In this document: positions 24,405 through 34,739 of the stretch, piece after piece
Numbering within the stretch: position 1 is the stretch's first letter
Layout of the letters: each line of letters starts with the position of its first letter
From: Terebella lapidaria
Taxonomy: Eukaryota; Annelida; Polychaeta; Terebellida; Terebellidae
Length of the DNA stretch: 64,000 nt
NCBI GenBank assembly: GCA_949152475.1
Contig: OX424568.1
Span: 22,977,667-23,041,666, forward strand
Direction: 5' to 3'
The notes under the pieces: generated by a model
Database searches by the model: none
Told to the model about the DNA's origin: nothing
The model's input: the letters and a program-made list of their open reading frames with translations, nothing else
Made by a program: the position numbers and the translations under genes

Positions 24405-25188
24405 CTTTTGGTGTACTCGAATTCGTCGACTTTTCACTTCGTGGTCTTTGGTGTACTCTATTTTGTCAACTTGTCAATTATTGGTCTTTGGTGTACTCTA
24501 ATTCGTCGACTTGTCACTTCGTGGCTTTTGGTGTGCTCTAATTTATCAACTTGTCGATCCGTGGCCTTTGGTGTACTCTAATTCGTCAACTTGTCAGTTC
24601 GTGGCCTTTGGTGTACTCTAATTCGTCCACTCATCAATTCCTGGCCTTTGGTGTACTCTAATTCGTCGACTTGTCACTTCGTGGCCTTTCTTGTACTCTA
24701 TTTTGTCAACTTGTCACTTCGTGGTCTTTGGTGTACCCTCTTGTGTCAACTTGTAAATTTGTGGCCTTTGGTTTACTCTAGTTCATCGACTTGTCAATTC
24801 GTGGTTTTTGGTGTAATCTAATTCGTCAACTCCTCAATTCCTGGCCTTTAGTGTACTCTATTTTGTCAACTTGTCAATTTGTGGCCTTTGGTGTACTCTA
24901 ATTCGTCGACTTGTCATTTCGTGGTTTTTGGTGTAATTTAATTCGTCCACTCACCAATTCCTGGCCTTTGGTGTACTCTATTTTGTCAACTTGTCAATTC
25001 CTGGCCTTTGGTGTACTCTAATTCGTCGACTTGTCATTTAGTGGTTTTTGGTGTAATTTAATTCGTCCACTCATCAAGTCCTGGCCTTTGGTGTACTCTA
25101 TTCTGTCAACTTGTCAATTCCTGGCCTTTGGTGCACTGTATTTTGTCAACTTGTCAATTCCGGGCCTTTGGTGTAATTTAATTAAGGC
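24405..25188. repeat. 40-bp satellite, block 1
   Basis: About 19 units with the consensus parts CTTTGGTGTACTCTA, TTYGTCRACTTGTCA and ATTCGTGGC repeat every 40 bp. Units vary by several percent, with two main subtypes at the second segment (TTTTGTCAAC or ATTCGTCGAC). Because 40 is not divisible by 3 and the unit lacks stops, all three plus frames stay open. The resulting frames are not genes. The same unit continues at about 26340 and 30335. Confidence 0.92.
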
Positions 25189-26339
25189 ATTATTTTGCCA
25201 ATATAATTAAGGCATTTCGGCAGAAATGCCTTTATGGTTTTGTCAGAATTCTTCTTTTTTTTTTTCTTTTTTCTTTTTTCTCTTTTTTTTCTTCCGCCGT
25301 TTTCGTTTCCGCGCGATAACTCGAGAAATATTCACCACTGTTCAGTCATATTATGTAGATGTGCTGTATAGTTTTGAAGCCGGATCCGAGGTCCGTGAGG
25401 ATGAAATCGAGGTCATTTTTTGGACTTCGTTTCCGCGCGATAACTCAAAAACTATTCTGGCAATGGCTGCAAAGCTTTGCATGGAGGTTCATATATCAAC
25501 AGGGAAGAACCCCGTCGATTATGGGATCAATCCTTGAAACGACCTTTGACCTAGAGGTCGGAAGATTTTTCGCCCACACATCTTTGAGGTTTCCTGCATA
25601 TCTCGGAAACGGTGCGTCGTAGAGCAAAACGGACGTTATTTTTGGACTCGTCGCCAAAGACAAACATGTCTGAGTTGTATTATGGATGAACGTTGACCTT
25701 GACCCGAAACGGACGTTATTTTTGGACTCTATGCCCTAGACAAACATGTCTTAGGGGTATTAGGGATGACATTTGACCTTGACCTTGAATTCTTCTGCCG
25801 AGTCGGTATTTTTCATTTTCGTCGATATCTCGGAAACGATGCATCGTAGAGCAAAACGGACGTTATTTTTGGACTCGTCGCCAAAGACAAACATGTCTGA
25901 GTTGTATTATGGATGAACGTTGACCTTGACCCGAAATTTTTTTGCCGAGTCGGCATTTTTTGTTTCAGGCGATATCTCGGAAACGGTGCATCATAGAGTG
26001 AAACGGACGTTATTTTTGGACTCGTCGCCCTAGACAAACATGTCTAAGGGGTATTATGGATGAACTTCCACCTTGACCCAATTTTTTTTTGCCGAGTCGG
26101 CATTTTTTGTTTTTGTCGATATCTCGGAAACGGTGTGTCGTAGAGCGAAACGGACGTTATTTTTGGACTCGTGGCTCTAGACAAACATGTCTAAGGGGTA
26201 TACAGATGAACTTTGACCTTGACCTTGAATTTTTTTTGCTGATTCGACATTTTTCATTTTCGTCGATATCTAGTATATATTATAAATTAGTCATGACACC
26301 AAAATGCCTCCAAAGCATCTTTAGGCCTTGACGTCTAGT
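25189..26339. mobile_element. Helitron-like non-autonomous element splitting the satellite
   Basis: The insert interrupts the 40-bp array. Its right end reads CTAGT at 26335-26339, preceded 8 nt upstream by a hairpin (GCCT...AAAG CAT CTTT AGGC, 26306-26326) and followed by T, the arrangement of Helitron 3' ends. The left end near TTAAGGCATTTCGGCAG is not the usual TC, so that border is uncertain. The interior has about four units of a roughly 147-bp repeat containing GATATCTCGGAAACG, AAACGGACGTTATTTTTGGA, GACAAACATGTCT and GTTGACCTTGACC, plus a T-rich tract. No Rep/helicase frame is present. Confidence 0.4.
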
Positions 26340-26829
26340 TCACCACCCTGTCATATCGTGGCCTTTGGTGCACTCTAATTCGTCAACTTGTCAATTCCTG
26401 GCCTTTGGTGTACCCTATTTGGTCAACTTGTCGATTCGTGGCCTTTGGTGTACTCTAATTCGTCAACTTGTCATTTCGTTGCCTTTGGTGTACTATATTT
26501 TGTCAACTTGTCAGTTCGTGGCCTTTGGTGTACTCTATTTTGTCAATATGGCAGTTCGTGGCCTTTGGTGTACTCTTTTTGTCAACTTGTCAATTCGTGG
26601 CCTTGTGCATTCTAATTCGTCAGCTTGTCAATTCCTGGCCTTTGTTGTACTCTATTTTGTCCACTTGTCAGTTCGTGGCCTTTGGTGTACTGAATTTTGT
26701 CAACTTGTCAGTTCGTGGCCTTTGGTGTATTCTATTTTGTCAACTTGTCAGTTCGTGGCCTTTGGTGTACTCTATTTTGTAAACTTGTCAATTCGTGGCC
26801 TTGTGCATTCTAATTCGTCAGCTTGTCAA
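26340..26829. repeat. 40-bp satellite, block 2
   Basis: About twelve units of the same 40-bp repeat as at 24405 resume directly after the Helitron-like insert. They end abruptly at CTTGTCAAT where the LINE begins. The shared subtypes show it was once continuous with block 1. The open frames across it are repeat-driven. Confidence 0.92.
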
Positions 26830-29660
26830 TCCCCAAAAGAAGTGCATTTGGATATGTCATTAATATAGATAAGGAATAATAGCGGACCGAGTATAGACCC
26901 CTGAGGAACTCCATATTGAAATAGTGAGCTATGAGATTTGTTGTCATAAAGTTCGGCGTATTGTGAACGTCCTGTTAGGTAGCTTTCAATCCATTTATTG
27001 CAAACGCCACGTATGCCACAATTATTTAATTTATTTAATAGTATGTCATAAGATAACGTATCGAAGGCTTTACTTAAGTCAATAAAAATGGCTAGAGTGA
27101 AATGTTTGGATGATTTATTGTTAGCTTCAGCAATTGATTTTAGTAAATGAAGTACGGGGTGAATTCTAGAGTGTTTAGGTCTGAAACCATACTGGTGTTC
27201 ATAGAAGAAGTTATGTTTTTCGAGAAAAGTAAAGATCTGTGTGTACATTATGCGCTCTAGCAATTTAGAAAAAGCAGGAAGTAGGCTAATAGGTCGGTAA
27301 TTTTCTATTAATTGTTTATCGCCAGACTTATGTATTGGAATAACCTTAGCAATTTTCATCGCATCCGGTACAACACCACTATTAATGCTGAGGTTAAAAA
27401 TGAAGGCCAGTGACTCCTTTACTTCGTATATTGTTGATTTCATTAATTTATTCGATATATCGTCATATCCTTGGCTTAATTTTGACTTAAGCTTAGTGGC
27501 TACGGTTACAATATCTTGAGGAATTACTGGTTTAAGAAATATGCTATTGTCAATTTTGTCATCGAGGTTTTTAAATTGTATTCCGGCTGGTGTTTTTATT
27601 GTTTTGTTTAATTTAAGTCCGATATTAGTGAAGTACTTATTGAATTCGTTAGATATTAGGTTCATGTCAGAGGTTTCTTTGTTATTAATTAGGAATGAGG
27701 TCGGTAATTTATCGTTAATGTCTGTAGAGCTTAAAGCTTCTTTAACGTAGTCCGCTACAAACAGTGAGGTAACGGAGAGTCAAAATTTAAAGGTCATTTT
27801 TTGAATATTATCTCTTCAAAATGACATTATTTTATAGAGTAAATGATCAGCATCTCAATACTGAAAAGAAAATAGGGGGTCACCGTGCTCGTTTTTTCTA
27901 CATATTCGATCAAAATCACACATATTTACCTAAAATGACATAAATTCTGGCATTTTTGCACATTTTTTGGTCCATATTCACATCTTGCATCGTGTTTTCC
28001 GTGCGAACGGATACGGTGACCTCCTATTCTCTTTTCAGTTTTAGGATGCTGAACAGTTACTCTATAAAATGTATCATTTTGAAGCTCTAGATTATGTTGA
28101 TACAGGTATTTATTTTAGAAAACCCTTTGACCCCCTTCCCTCACTGTTTGGAGCGGACTACCTTAAGTACTTTCCATGTTTGTTTAATATCGTTTTTAAA
28201 GCGATCGAGTAAGTGACTGAAATGTACCTTTTTCGCCAATTTACGAAATTTGTTGTAGATGTTACAGTATTCTTTGTATTTGTTAATATTAAAAAACTAT
28301 TAAAAAACTAACTCTACAAAACTATTTTGTAGAGTTTTGTCTTCTGGATAGACGAAACCAAGAGTCCTTTAGTAAACCATGGGTGGTGTTTGACAAATTT
28401 ATTGGTATTGGATATTGACTTGAGGGGGAAGCATTTATTGAAAGCGGCTTTGTATAGACACATGAATGTATTGTATGCAGTATTTGGGCAGGTAGTAGAG
28501 AAGACTGGTTGAAAGTTTATGTTGCTAAGTGTGTCTTTGAAGTTAGTTATATTTTTTCAGTAAATAAGCGGACTTGTCTTAGTCGTTTGTTTTTTCTTTT
28601 AATCGTTTTATCGATTATAGTAAATGCGCCGAAGTGATCTGATATGTCTGTGATGATGATACCTGAATGAATAGCTGTGTTATCGTTCAGAATATTAGTA
28701 TAAATGTGATCTATTAGTGTTGCAGAGAATTCGGTTATTCTGGTGGGTTTGTTAATTACAGGCATGACTCCTCGTACTATCAGATCTTCAATAAATTCAT
28801 TTGTTTTAGAATGTGAGTCACAGTTTAACAGATTTATATTGAAGTCACCCAGCATGATCAAGGAGTCATTGGAGTTATTAATCTTTATGACTATGTCAAC
28901 AATACTCTCAGTAAAAACGTTAATATCCGCTAGAGGTGGTGTGTTCGGTCTGTAAACAACTCCGACAATGATAGATTTATTATTATTTTTGATTTCGATG
29001 AAAAGTGTTTCAATTATGTGTGGTTTAAATACCGTTAGGTCGTTTCTGATTTTATATTCAATGTTTTCTTTAATGAAGAAGCCAACCCCACCCCTACTAT
29101 CATCGTCAGTCGGTCTGTTCTTGAAAATAAAGTTGCCGTATCCACGTAGTTTTAGATCATTATTAATTCGGAAACTTTCAGTTACACCAATTATATCAAA
29201 CGAGAATGTTGGACTACTAAGGTTGGATATTAATGTATTAAATTCATCCCAATGGCCGGGGAGGCTTTGACAGTTTAATGTGAATAGTGATAAGGAGTTA
29301 TTGTTATGGGAAGTGTCATGAACTCGTCAGGAGTGTGGTAATTACAATCTTTCGGAAGAGATGGGAAAGGCTCAAGATCATCGCAGTCAGAATATAGAGA
29401 GTTGATATCTAAAAACGACTCATGCGCAACCCGGTCAAGCGTATCGCTATTCACTACCATATCCCCGGAGTCCACAGACGGCACCCACCTCCCCCGTGGA
29501 ACAGGAGAGACCACGCCGACCGCACCCAGCGCACACACATGGCAAGTCACACAGTGGAGCACAAATAACAAAGGAAAACAGGATAAACATGTAAAAAAGT
29601 AACATAAAATGTGGATATATGAAGGAGTACCAAGGTGGACAGTACGGTTCAGTGGACAAA
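26830..29660 (-). mobile_element. CR1/Jockey-type LINE, 3'-truncated and interrupted
   Basis: Reading on the minus strand, an endonuclease part (about 29280-28547) shows YRPNTPP, LGDFNIN and the late SDH motif of apurinic-type LINE endonucleases. A reverse transcriptase part (27665-26830) shows YRPISLL, FIDLSKAFDT, YGFRP and GVPQGSILGPLLFLIYIND. The two are separated by a 417-bp MITE (27746-28162). The copy stops just after the PQGS/LLFLIYIND block, so the YADD catalytic box, the C-terminal part and the 3' UTR are missing. The left border abuts 40-bp satellite without a poly(A) or other tail. A frame at 29571-29275 leads into the endonuclease and may be the end of ORF1 or a linker. Confidence 0.85.
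27746..28162. mobile_element. TTAA-flanked palindromic MITE (piggyBac type) inside the LINE
   Basis: The insert is bounded by TTAA on both sides (27742-27745 and 28163-28166), the target-site signature of piggyBac transposons. Its ends are inverted repeats (GTAGTCCGCTACAAACAGTG against GTAGTCCGCTCCAAACAGTG). The inverted match continues through most of the element, including GGTCACCGT blocks and the TATAGAGTAA stretch, so the whole copy can fold back. There are no coding frames. It interrupts the LINE between endonuclease and reverse transcriptase, so it is younger than the LINE. Confidence 0.85.
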
Positions 29661-30330
29661 AAAAGTGTGTAACAAAAGCCGATATAATACAGGCGAGTAA
29701 TATAGATTAATTAAGTGGGTTTATGGAAATACTAAGTACAGGGAATGGTGAGTAGTACCTGAGAACTAAGGTTGAGTTTACAGAATTGGGTCAGAAAAGA
29801 AGAACATAAATAAACAAAGCAACCATATGTTTAGTATACGCGGGCAGGATATATGAAATATTTAACTACAACTATATTAGTTCAAGTGGCGTGATAAATA
29901 CAGAATCTGTCTTGAACATGCTTAATTAACACTTAAATAGAATTTGACATACAATTGAAGCATGTAATACAGCTATATAATTGACAGGCAATGTTTAAAG
30001 GAAATTATACCTTCATAGGGAATGAACTTAGTGAATTAGCAGTATGAAGTGAAGACAAGCATTTAATGTCAGGGCACAACAAACTAAAATACCATTGCCA
30101 GGACATAACTTTGACATATAATTATTTGAAAAATAAATTAGTATTGGTAGTACCTTATGAGTAACCATGTCAGTTGATCTAATCTTAGGTTATGAGAGAA
30201 ATATCATACAACAACTGATCAATTCAATACCATTGTATGACAGTGATAAATGTATACACCATATACATTATGTAGTTAATACAAAAAATCAGTGATATAA
30301 TATTTGATTGGCTATTTCAGCAGGAAGTAC
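29661..30330. other. Region between LINE and satellite block 3, no gene seen
   Basis: AT-rich sequence without family-like frames. It may be the 5' untranslated part of the LINE or older satellite-flanking DNA; the sequence does not decide. Confidence 0.3.
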
Positions 30331-30334
30331 TTAT

Positions 30335-30810
30335 ATTGTGTCAACTTGTCAGTTCGTGGCCTTTGGTGTACTCTATTGTGTCAACTTGTCAGTTCGTTGC
30401 CTTTGGTGTACTCTATTGTGTCAACTTGTCAGTTCGTTGCCTTTGGTGTACTCTATTGTGTCAACTTGTCAGTTCGTTGCCTTTGGTGTACTCTATTGTG
30501 TCATTTTGTCAGTTTGTGGCCTTTGGTGTACTCTATTGTGTCAACTTGTCAGTTCGTGGCCTTTGGTGTACCCTCTTGTGTCAACTTGTCCGTTCATGGA
30601 CTCCGGTGTACGCCGTTTTTATCGAAATGTCAATTCGTGGCCTTTGGTGTATTCTATTTCGTCAATTTGTCAGTTCGTGGCTTCAGTGTTCTGTATTTCG
30701 TCAACAATGTCAATTCGTGGCCTTTGGTGTAGTATATTTTGTCAACTTGTCAGTTCGTGGCCTTCGTTGTACTCTCATTTGTCAATATGTCTCTCTGTGG
30801 CCTATCATTT
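30335..30810. repeat. 40-bp satellite, block 3
   Basis: About twelve units. The left five or six are nearly identical (CTCTATTGTGTCAACTTGTC subtype) and the right ones decay progressively until the repeat is no longer recognisable near 30900. This gradient suggests recent local amplification at the left end. All plus frames are open by the same arithmetic as in block 1. Confidence 0.92.
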
Positions 30811-30899
30811 TAAAACCAACTTGTCAATTCCTGTCCTTTTGCAAACTATGCTTTTCAATAATCAAATCTCACAATTTTCACAATCTGTCAATGTGTGGC

Positions 30900-32200
30900 C
30901 CTTTGTGTACCTAAAAACTCAATTGCCAATACAGTCAAATCTCCATTAGTAAACATCTCAGGTCAGTGAATAACTCGTTATAGCTAGTGAGTGAATAGCT
31001 AGTGAACCCTTTTTCGAGTAAGGTGCGGTATTTGACTTTCACCATGGTGATCTAACCCCCCTCATTGGCTAGAGAGGCCCCTAGCACCAACTCAAATATA
31101 CTATAGCTCACTAGTGTGCTCGTACCGCACCTTAAACCCTTTTTCTTGGTCACAAATGAATCTTTTAACATTGGGGTGCTCTTCCGACTATTGAACACAT
31201 CCATACAGTCAACATTTTTGCTGGGTTCCAAAGGCGTTCACTGATCATAGGTTTGACTGTATGTCAATTTTGGCACTTGCCAGTACGTCAACTCGCTTAT
31301 TTGGTACTCTTATTCACACTCTGTGTTAATGGCATTTGTGTATTCTCATTCTAAAGATGTTAGTTTATTCGTGGCCTTCAATGTATTTTCTTATGTTCTA
31401 TCTACAAGGAACATGGTTCTGTATGTGAAAAAATAATAACCATTTCAGAATCGCAAATGAATATTTGTACATATAATATTCTGCAATTATCTGATATTCG
31501 CATCATGCATTCATCCTCCTAAAAGTAGAAATATTCCTGTCGATTGGGCTAGAATGATAAATTGAGTGAGGAACATGCTCCATATGTTTTTTTAGTGGTT
31601 GTATATTTGAATGGTTTTTCCGTTCTATATCGTCAAATGGCCATAGGCAACGGGAAACAGAGCACAGTCCCGAACGTAGTCTGGGATGTAATTATTCCAG
31701 GCAATGATTTAGGATTCAGCTGGGCTACCGTCCCGCGAATTCCCTGAGCAAGTGGCATAAATTAGCATGGTAAGACCGGGGTCACTCTTCGGCACAATCT
31801 CGTGTGGTCTAGCTAGTCCATCAGCCAGGAGTCCGCTGGACATGTACTGCGTCCTATTGCATCCATGCAGGTTGTCCCGTCTACAACATCTAGTACCTAG
31901 GCGACCCATGGATGTCGTGAGTCACCCCGGCATTGAAGTGCCACGCCAGAGCACTGCACGCCTTCAGGTCCCGCTTGTTGTTGGTGGGTGCCATCGGCCA
32001 TGTACAACATGATAATAACGAGAGCCGGCGAGACTTGAAGCCACGTCGAATGGATGTCCTCTCAAGGTGGTCGTGGCGGAGGGGGTGAGGGTGGTATAGG
32101 GGTGCGAGCGCTGCAGAAATCAGTGCAGCTTTCTCTAGCGTGCAACAGTTTGCACTGTGCCATGGGTGCATGCAACTAGCGATTTCGTCAAAGCTCTGAT
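30900..32200. other. Mostly non-coding, hairpin near 31.0-31.1 kb
   Basis: AAGGTGCGGTA near 31020 is mirrored by TACCGCACCTT near 31126, an 11-bp-arm inverted repeat. From about 31.7 kb the DNA becomes GC-richer. Several short frames on both strands there resemble no family I know. Confidence 0.35.
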
Positions 32201-32236
32201 AGTAAGCGACTACAAGAAGACTCGCAAACGCCTTAC

Positions 32237-32765
32237 CTGTTAACTAAGCGAGACCCTTTGATTTGCCGCGACGTCAATGTTCTTGTCAGTTCAGCGGGGA
32301 GCCATTGCTTTTGGTTTTGTTTCAACGCTGACTTTCCCTCTCGTATCTTGTATAATCTACCACGCAGAGTCGCCTTGCAAATGGCCTCCGCGTTGCCGCT
32401 TTAGGAGTCCAAGCGGCTTGCTCCATGCAGTCACAAAGTCCCTCGTCTGGCATACTCCACTTTTCCGTGCGATTTGACGCCACCGACTTCAAACCCATCG
32501 GACATTTTTCTGCTGTGCAGTAAATAATTCGATGCCAGATACAGTCTCGGCGACGGCATTCGACGGATGGACGGGTGCACGGCGTGTCGGTACGGTACGG
32601 CTGGAGCGGACGTGTGCGCCGAAGGAGATGAGACGGTGGCGGCGGAGGCCGTGGGACACTGGGGGTTTGGCGTCCGTCACCGTGCACGCCGGCCGTCTGT
32701 GGCGGCAGCAGCAGCAGCTGTATCGACCGAACGGGGCAGGCGGGAGGACGGGTGGGTGCAGGTTT
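32237..32765 (-). promoter_or_regulatory. CpG-rich block with possible 5' exon of an unidentified minus-strand gene
   Basis: About 32530-32765 is dense in CpG, unlike the rest of the window. On the minus strand a strong donor, AACAG followed by GTAAGGCG, lies at 32237/32236, and an acceptor-like TTTCTGCAG lies at 32111. An ATG at 32505 opens only 24 codons (MSDGFEVGGVKSHGKVEYAR...), and the fragments at 31.7-32.1 kb carry no recognised domain. This could be a promoter with a non-coding first exon, a long non-coding RNA, or a decayed gene. Confidence 0.25.
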
Positions 32766-32822
32766 CCAGACAACAGCAAACGGTGGGGGAGAGTAGGGGG
32801 AGAGATGAAGAGAACGCGTGTG

Positions 32823-32883
32823 CGTGTCTGTGTGTGTGTGTGTGTGCCGTCGTCCTTCTCCTCAACACGGTTGTGCAACAGAC

Positions 32884-32921
<38 letters not shown>

Positions 32922-33110
32922 GGGGGGGGGGCTGAGCGAATGGACAGGAGTGCGCTGCATTAGTCACTGGAATGACTGAGTCAGGACAACGCAATAGTGA
33001 CGCCAAAAATGCATGTGCATTGTGCATCCGTGTCTTGAAGATGGGAAAATAAAACGTTTGTCACGTGAGATCGTGAGATTGCAGGGAGAAGGGAGGGGGG
33101 GGGGGGGGCT
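32823..33110. repeat. GT, GA and poly-G simple repeats
   Basis: A GT run at about 32823-32847, a GA run at about 32884-32914 and a G homopolymer at about 33092-33109 lie next to the CpG-rich block. The long overlapping frames here come from the skewed composition. Confidence 0.85.
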
Positions 33111-33626
33111 GTTACAGTACCAGTTCCTGTGCGTACATTAAGAATGTCATTAGTCGTGCCCATAATGCTTCGGAGACCGAGAATATTGACTTGTAGATGG
33201 GTGATGATGTTTGGAAATAATTAAAGGCCTCTATCGGGCATAATACCGAGGCTTTTTGTCCGACTCATTTATTGCATTTGCTGCCCCCACGCCCCCACCC
33301 CAGTACGTGTTTAAATAATTACCCTTAGCTGTATATCGGTCAGTGTGTATTCGAAAATGAATGGTTTGAATTTTCTAATAGAAAATAAATCTGACATGGA
33401 CGGCTGAATTGACTTTATAAACTGTTTTTATGGTTAAATGCAGAAAATCGACTTTTTTTTCTTCCCTTCGAAAGAGATTGTATCCTTTGTCCCCTCTATG
33501 TCATCTCTTATATTAAAGGACAGGACATGATGTTTAACATGACGTGATATGCAGATGAGAGGTTGTCACTATTCAGAATCACAGGAGCATTCATGTGTGC
33601 GCAACAACTAAAACTATACAAGGAAT

Positions 33627-34736
33627 TTAGCCCAAGGGCTAAGATGGATTACCGGACAATTTTGGTTTCAAGCATTGCACGTATGACCTTGAGATTTACC
33701 AATCAATGTCATCTTTGTGAATTTCAATGTCACCATTTGATATGCTGCATATTTCTTTATATATGTTCACAATACAAACTTATAAGCTCCAACAACAAGT
33801 ATTTTGTCTATAGAGGCCTATAGAGGCCAATTTACACATTCAGAGCAGGTGAGATTCTGAAATTTATCCTTCAAAGTCGTCTAAGATCAAGTTCAAGGTC
33901 ACCAAAAGATGTACCATACAAATATATAACTTCTTATAACCTTACACACAATCTTAACCTGTATATGAAAGCGTTTAAGCCTCAGAGGAAAATTTACACA
34001 TTTGAGGTCAGCCATTTAGCATCCAAGGTCATCCGACGTCAAGGTCAACGTCATCATTTAGTTGTTCCATATATTACTTCGTAAATGTTGATACTACAAA
34101 CTTAAGCTCTATCTATAAGTATTTCATGTGTAAATTTGGGCATTTTTACCCCAAAATGGCTGTTTTGACCTTTCAAGGTCACCACACAAATCGCCATATA
34201 TGACTTCCTATTTGAAAGTGCCAAAACCTAAGCTATATCTACAGGCGTTGCACAGCTCCCATAATGAAGGAAAAAAGTGGTGAATTCATTTTTGTCTAGA
34301 AATGGCCCAAAATGGATAGTAATGCGATTTGGGGCCAAACAATTTTTTTTACTGAAACGCCAAAAAGTCAAAATGGCCACCACGTACAGACCGGCCATTC
34401 AAGGCAACCAAACTTATAAACATCATAGAGGTACATGAGGGGAATATTTTGAAACGAAAATTTCAAAACACCGATAGTTCTTGAGAAAATGGACAGCAAA
34501 GTTGGAGATTGGACATTTTTCGTCAAAAACGGCCTCCATTTTGAGAAAAATCAAAAAATTCAAAGATATCTCCTTTTTGAATTATTAAAAAAGTTATCTC
34601 CTTTTTTAAGTATCTTCTCCCAAATTTTCAGGAAGATTGGACCGTACACTTTAAAGATAAAAATGTTGGATGGACGGACGGACGACGGACGCAACATGAC
34701 GGCAGTAGGTTATCTGACCATAGCTCCGGTAACCTG
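33627..34736. mobile_element. GGTTACCGGAC element, copy C
   Basis: The left end TTAGCCCAAGGGCTAA and the right end GGTTATCTGACCATAGCTCCGG with AACCT match copy B. It has a shorter interior with one ATATGACTTCC/GCTCCCATAATGAAGG block and the GGACGGACGACGGACGC tract. AAGGTCA-type half-sites recur. It is more diverged than copy B. Diverged fragments of similar sequence continue to about 35.3 kb. Confidence 0.75.
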
Positions 34737-34739
34737 AAA

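Noticed and set aside
24405-30949. Frames of 75-213 codons in the 40-bp satellite
   Set aside because: All three plus frames are open because the unit has no stop and 40 is not a multiple of 3. This is repeat arithmetic, not coding.
32489-33027. Several overlapping frames of 116-143 codons on both strands
   Set aside because: They come from CpG-rich sequence and GT/GA/G simple repeats, with low-complexity products.
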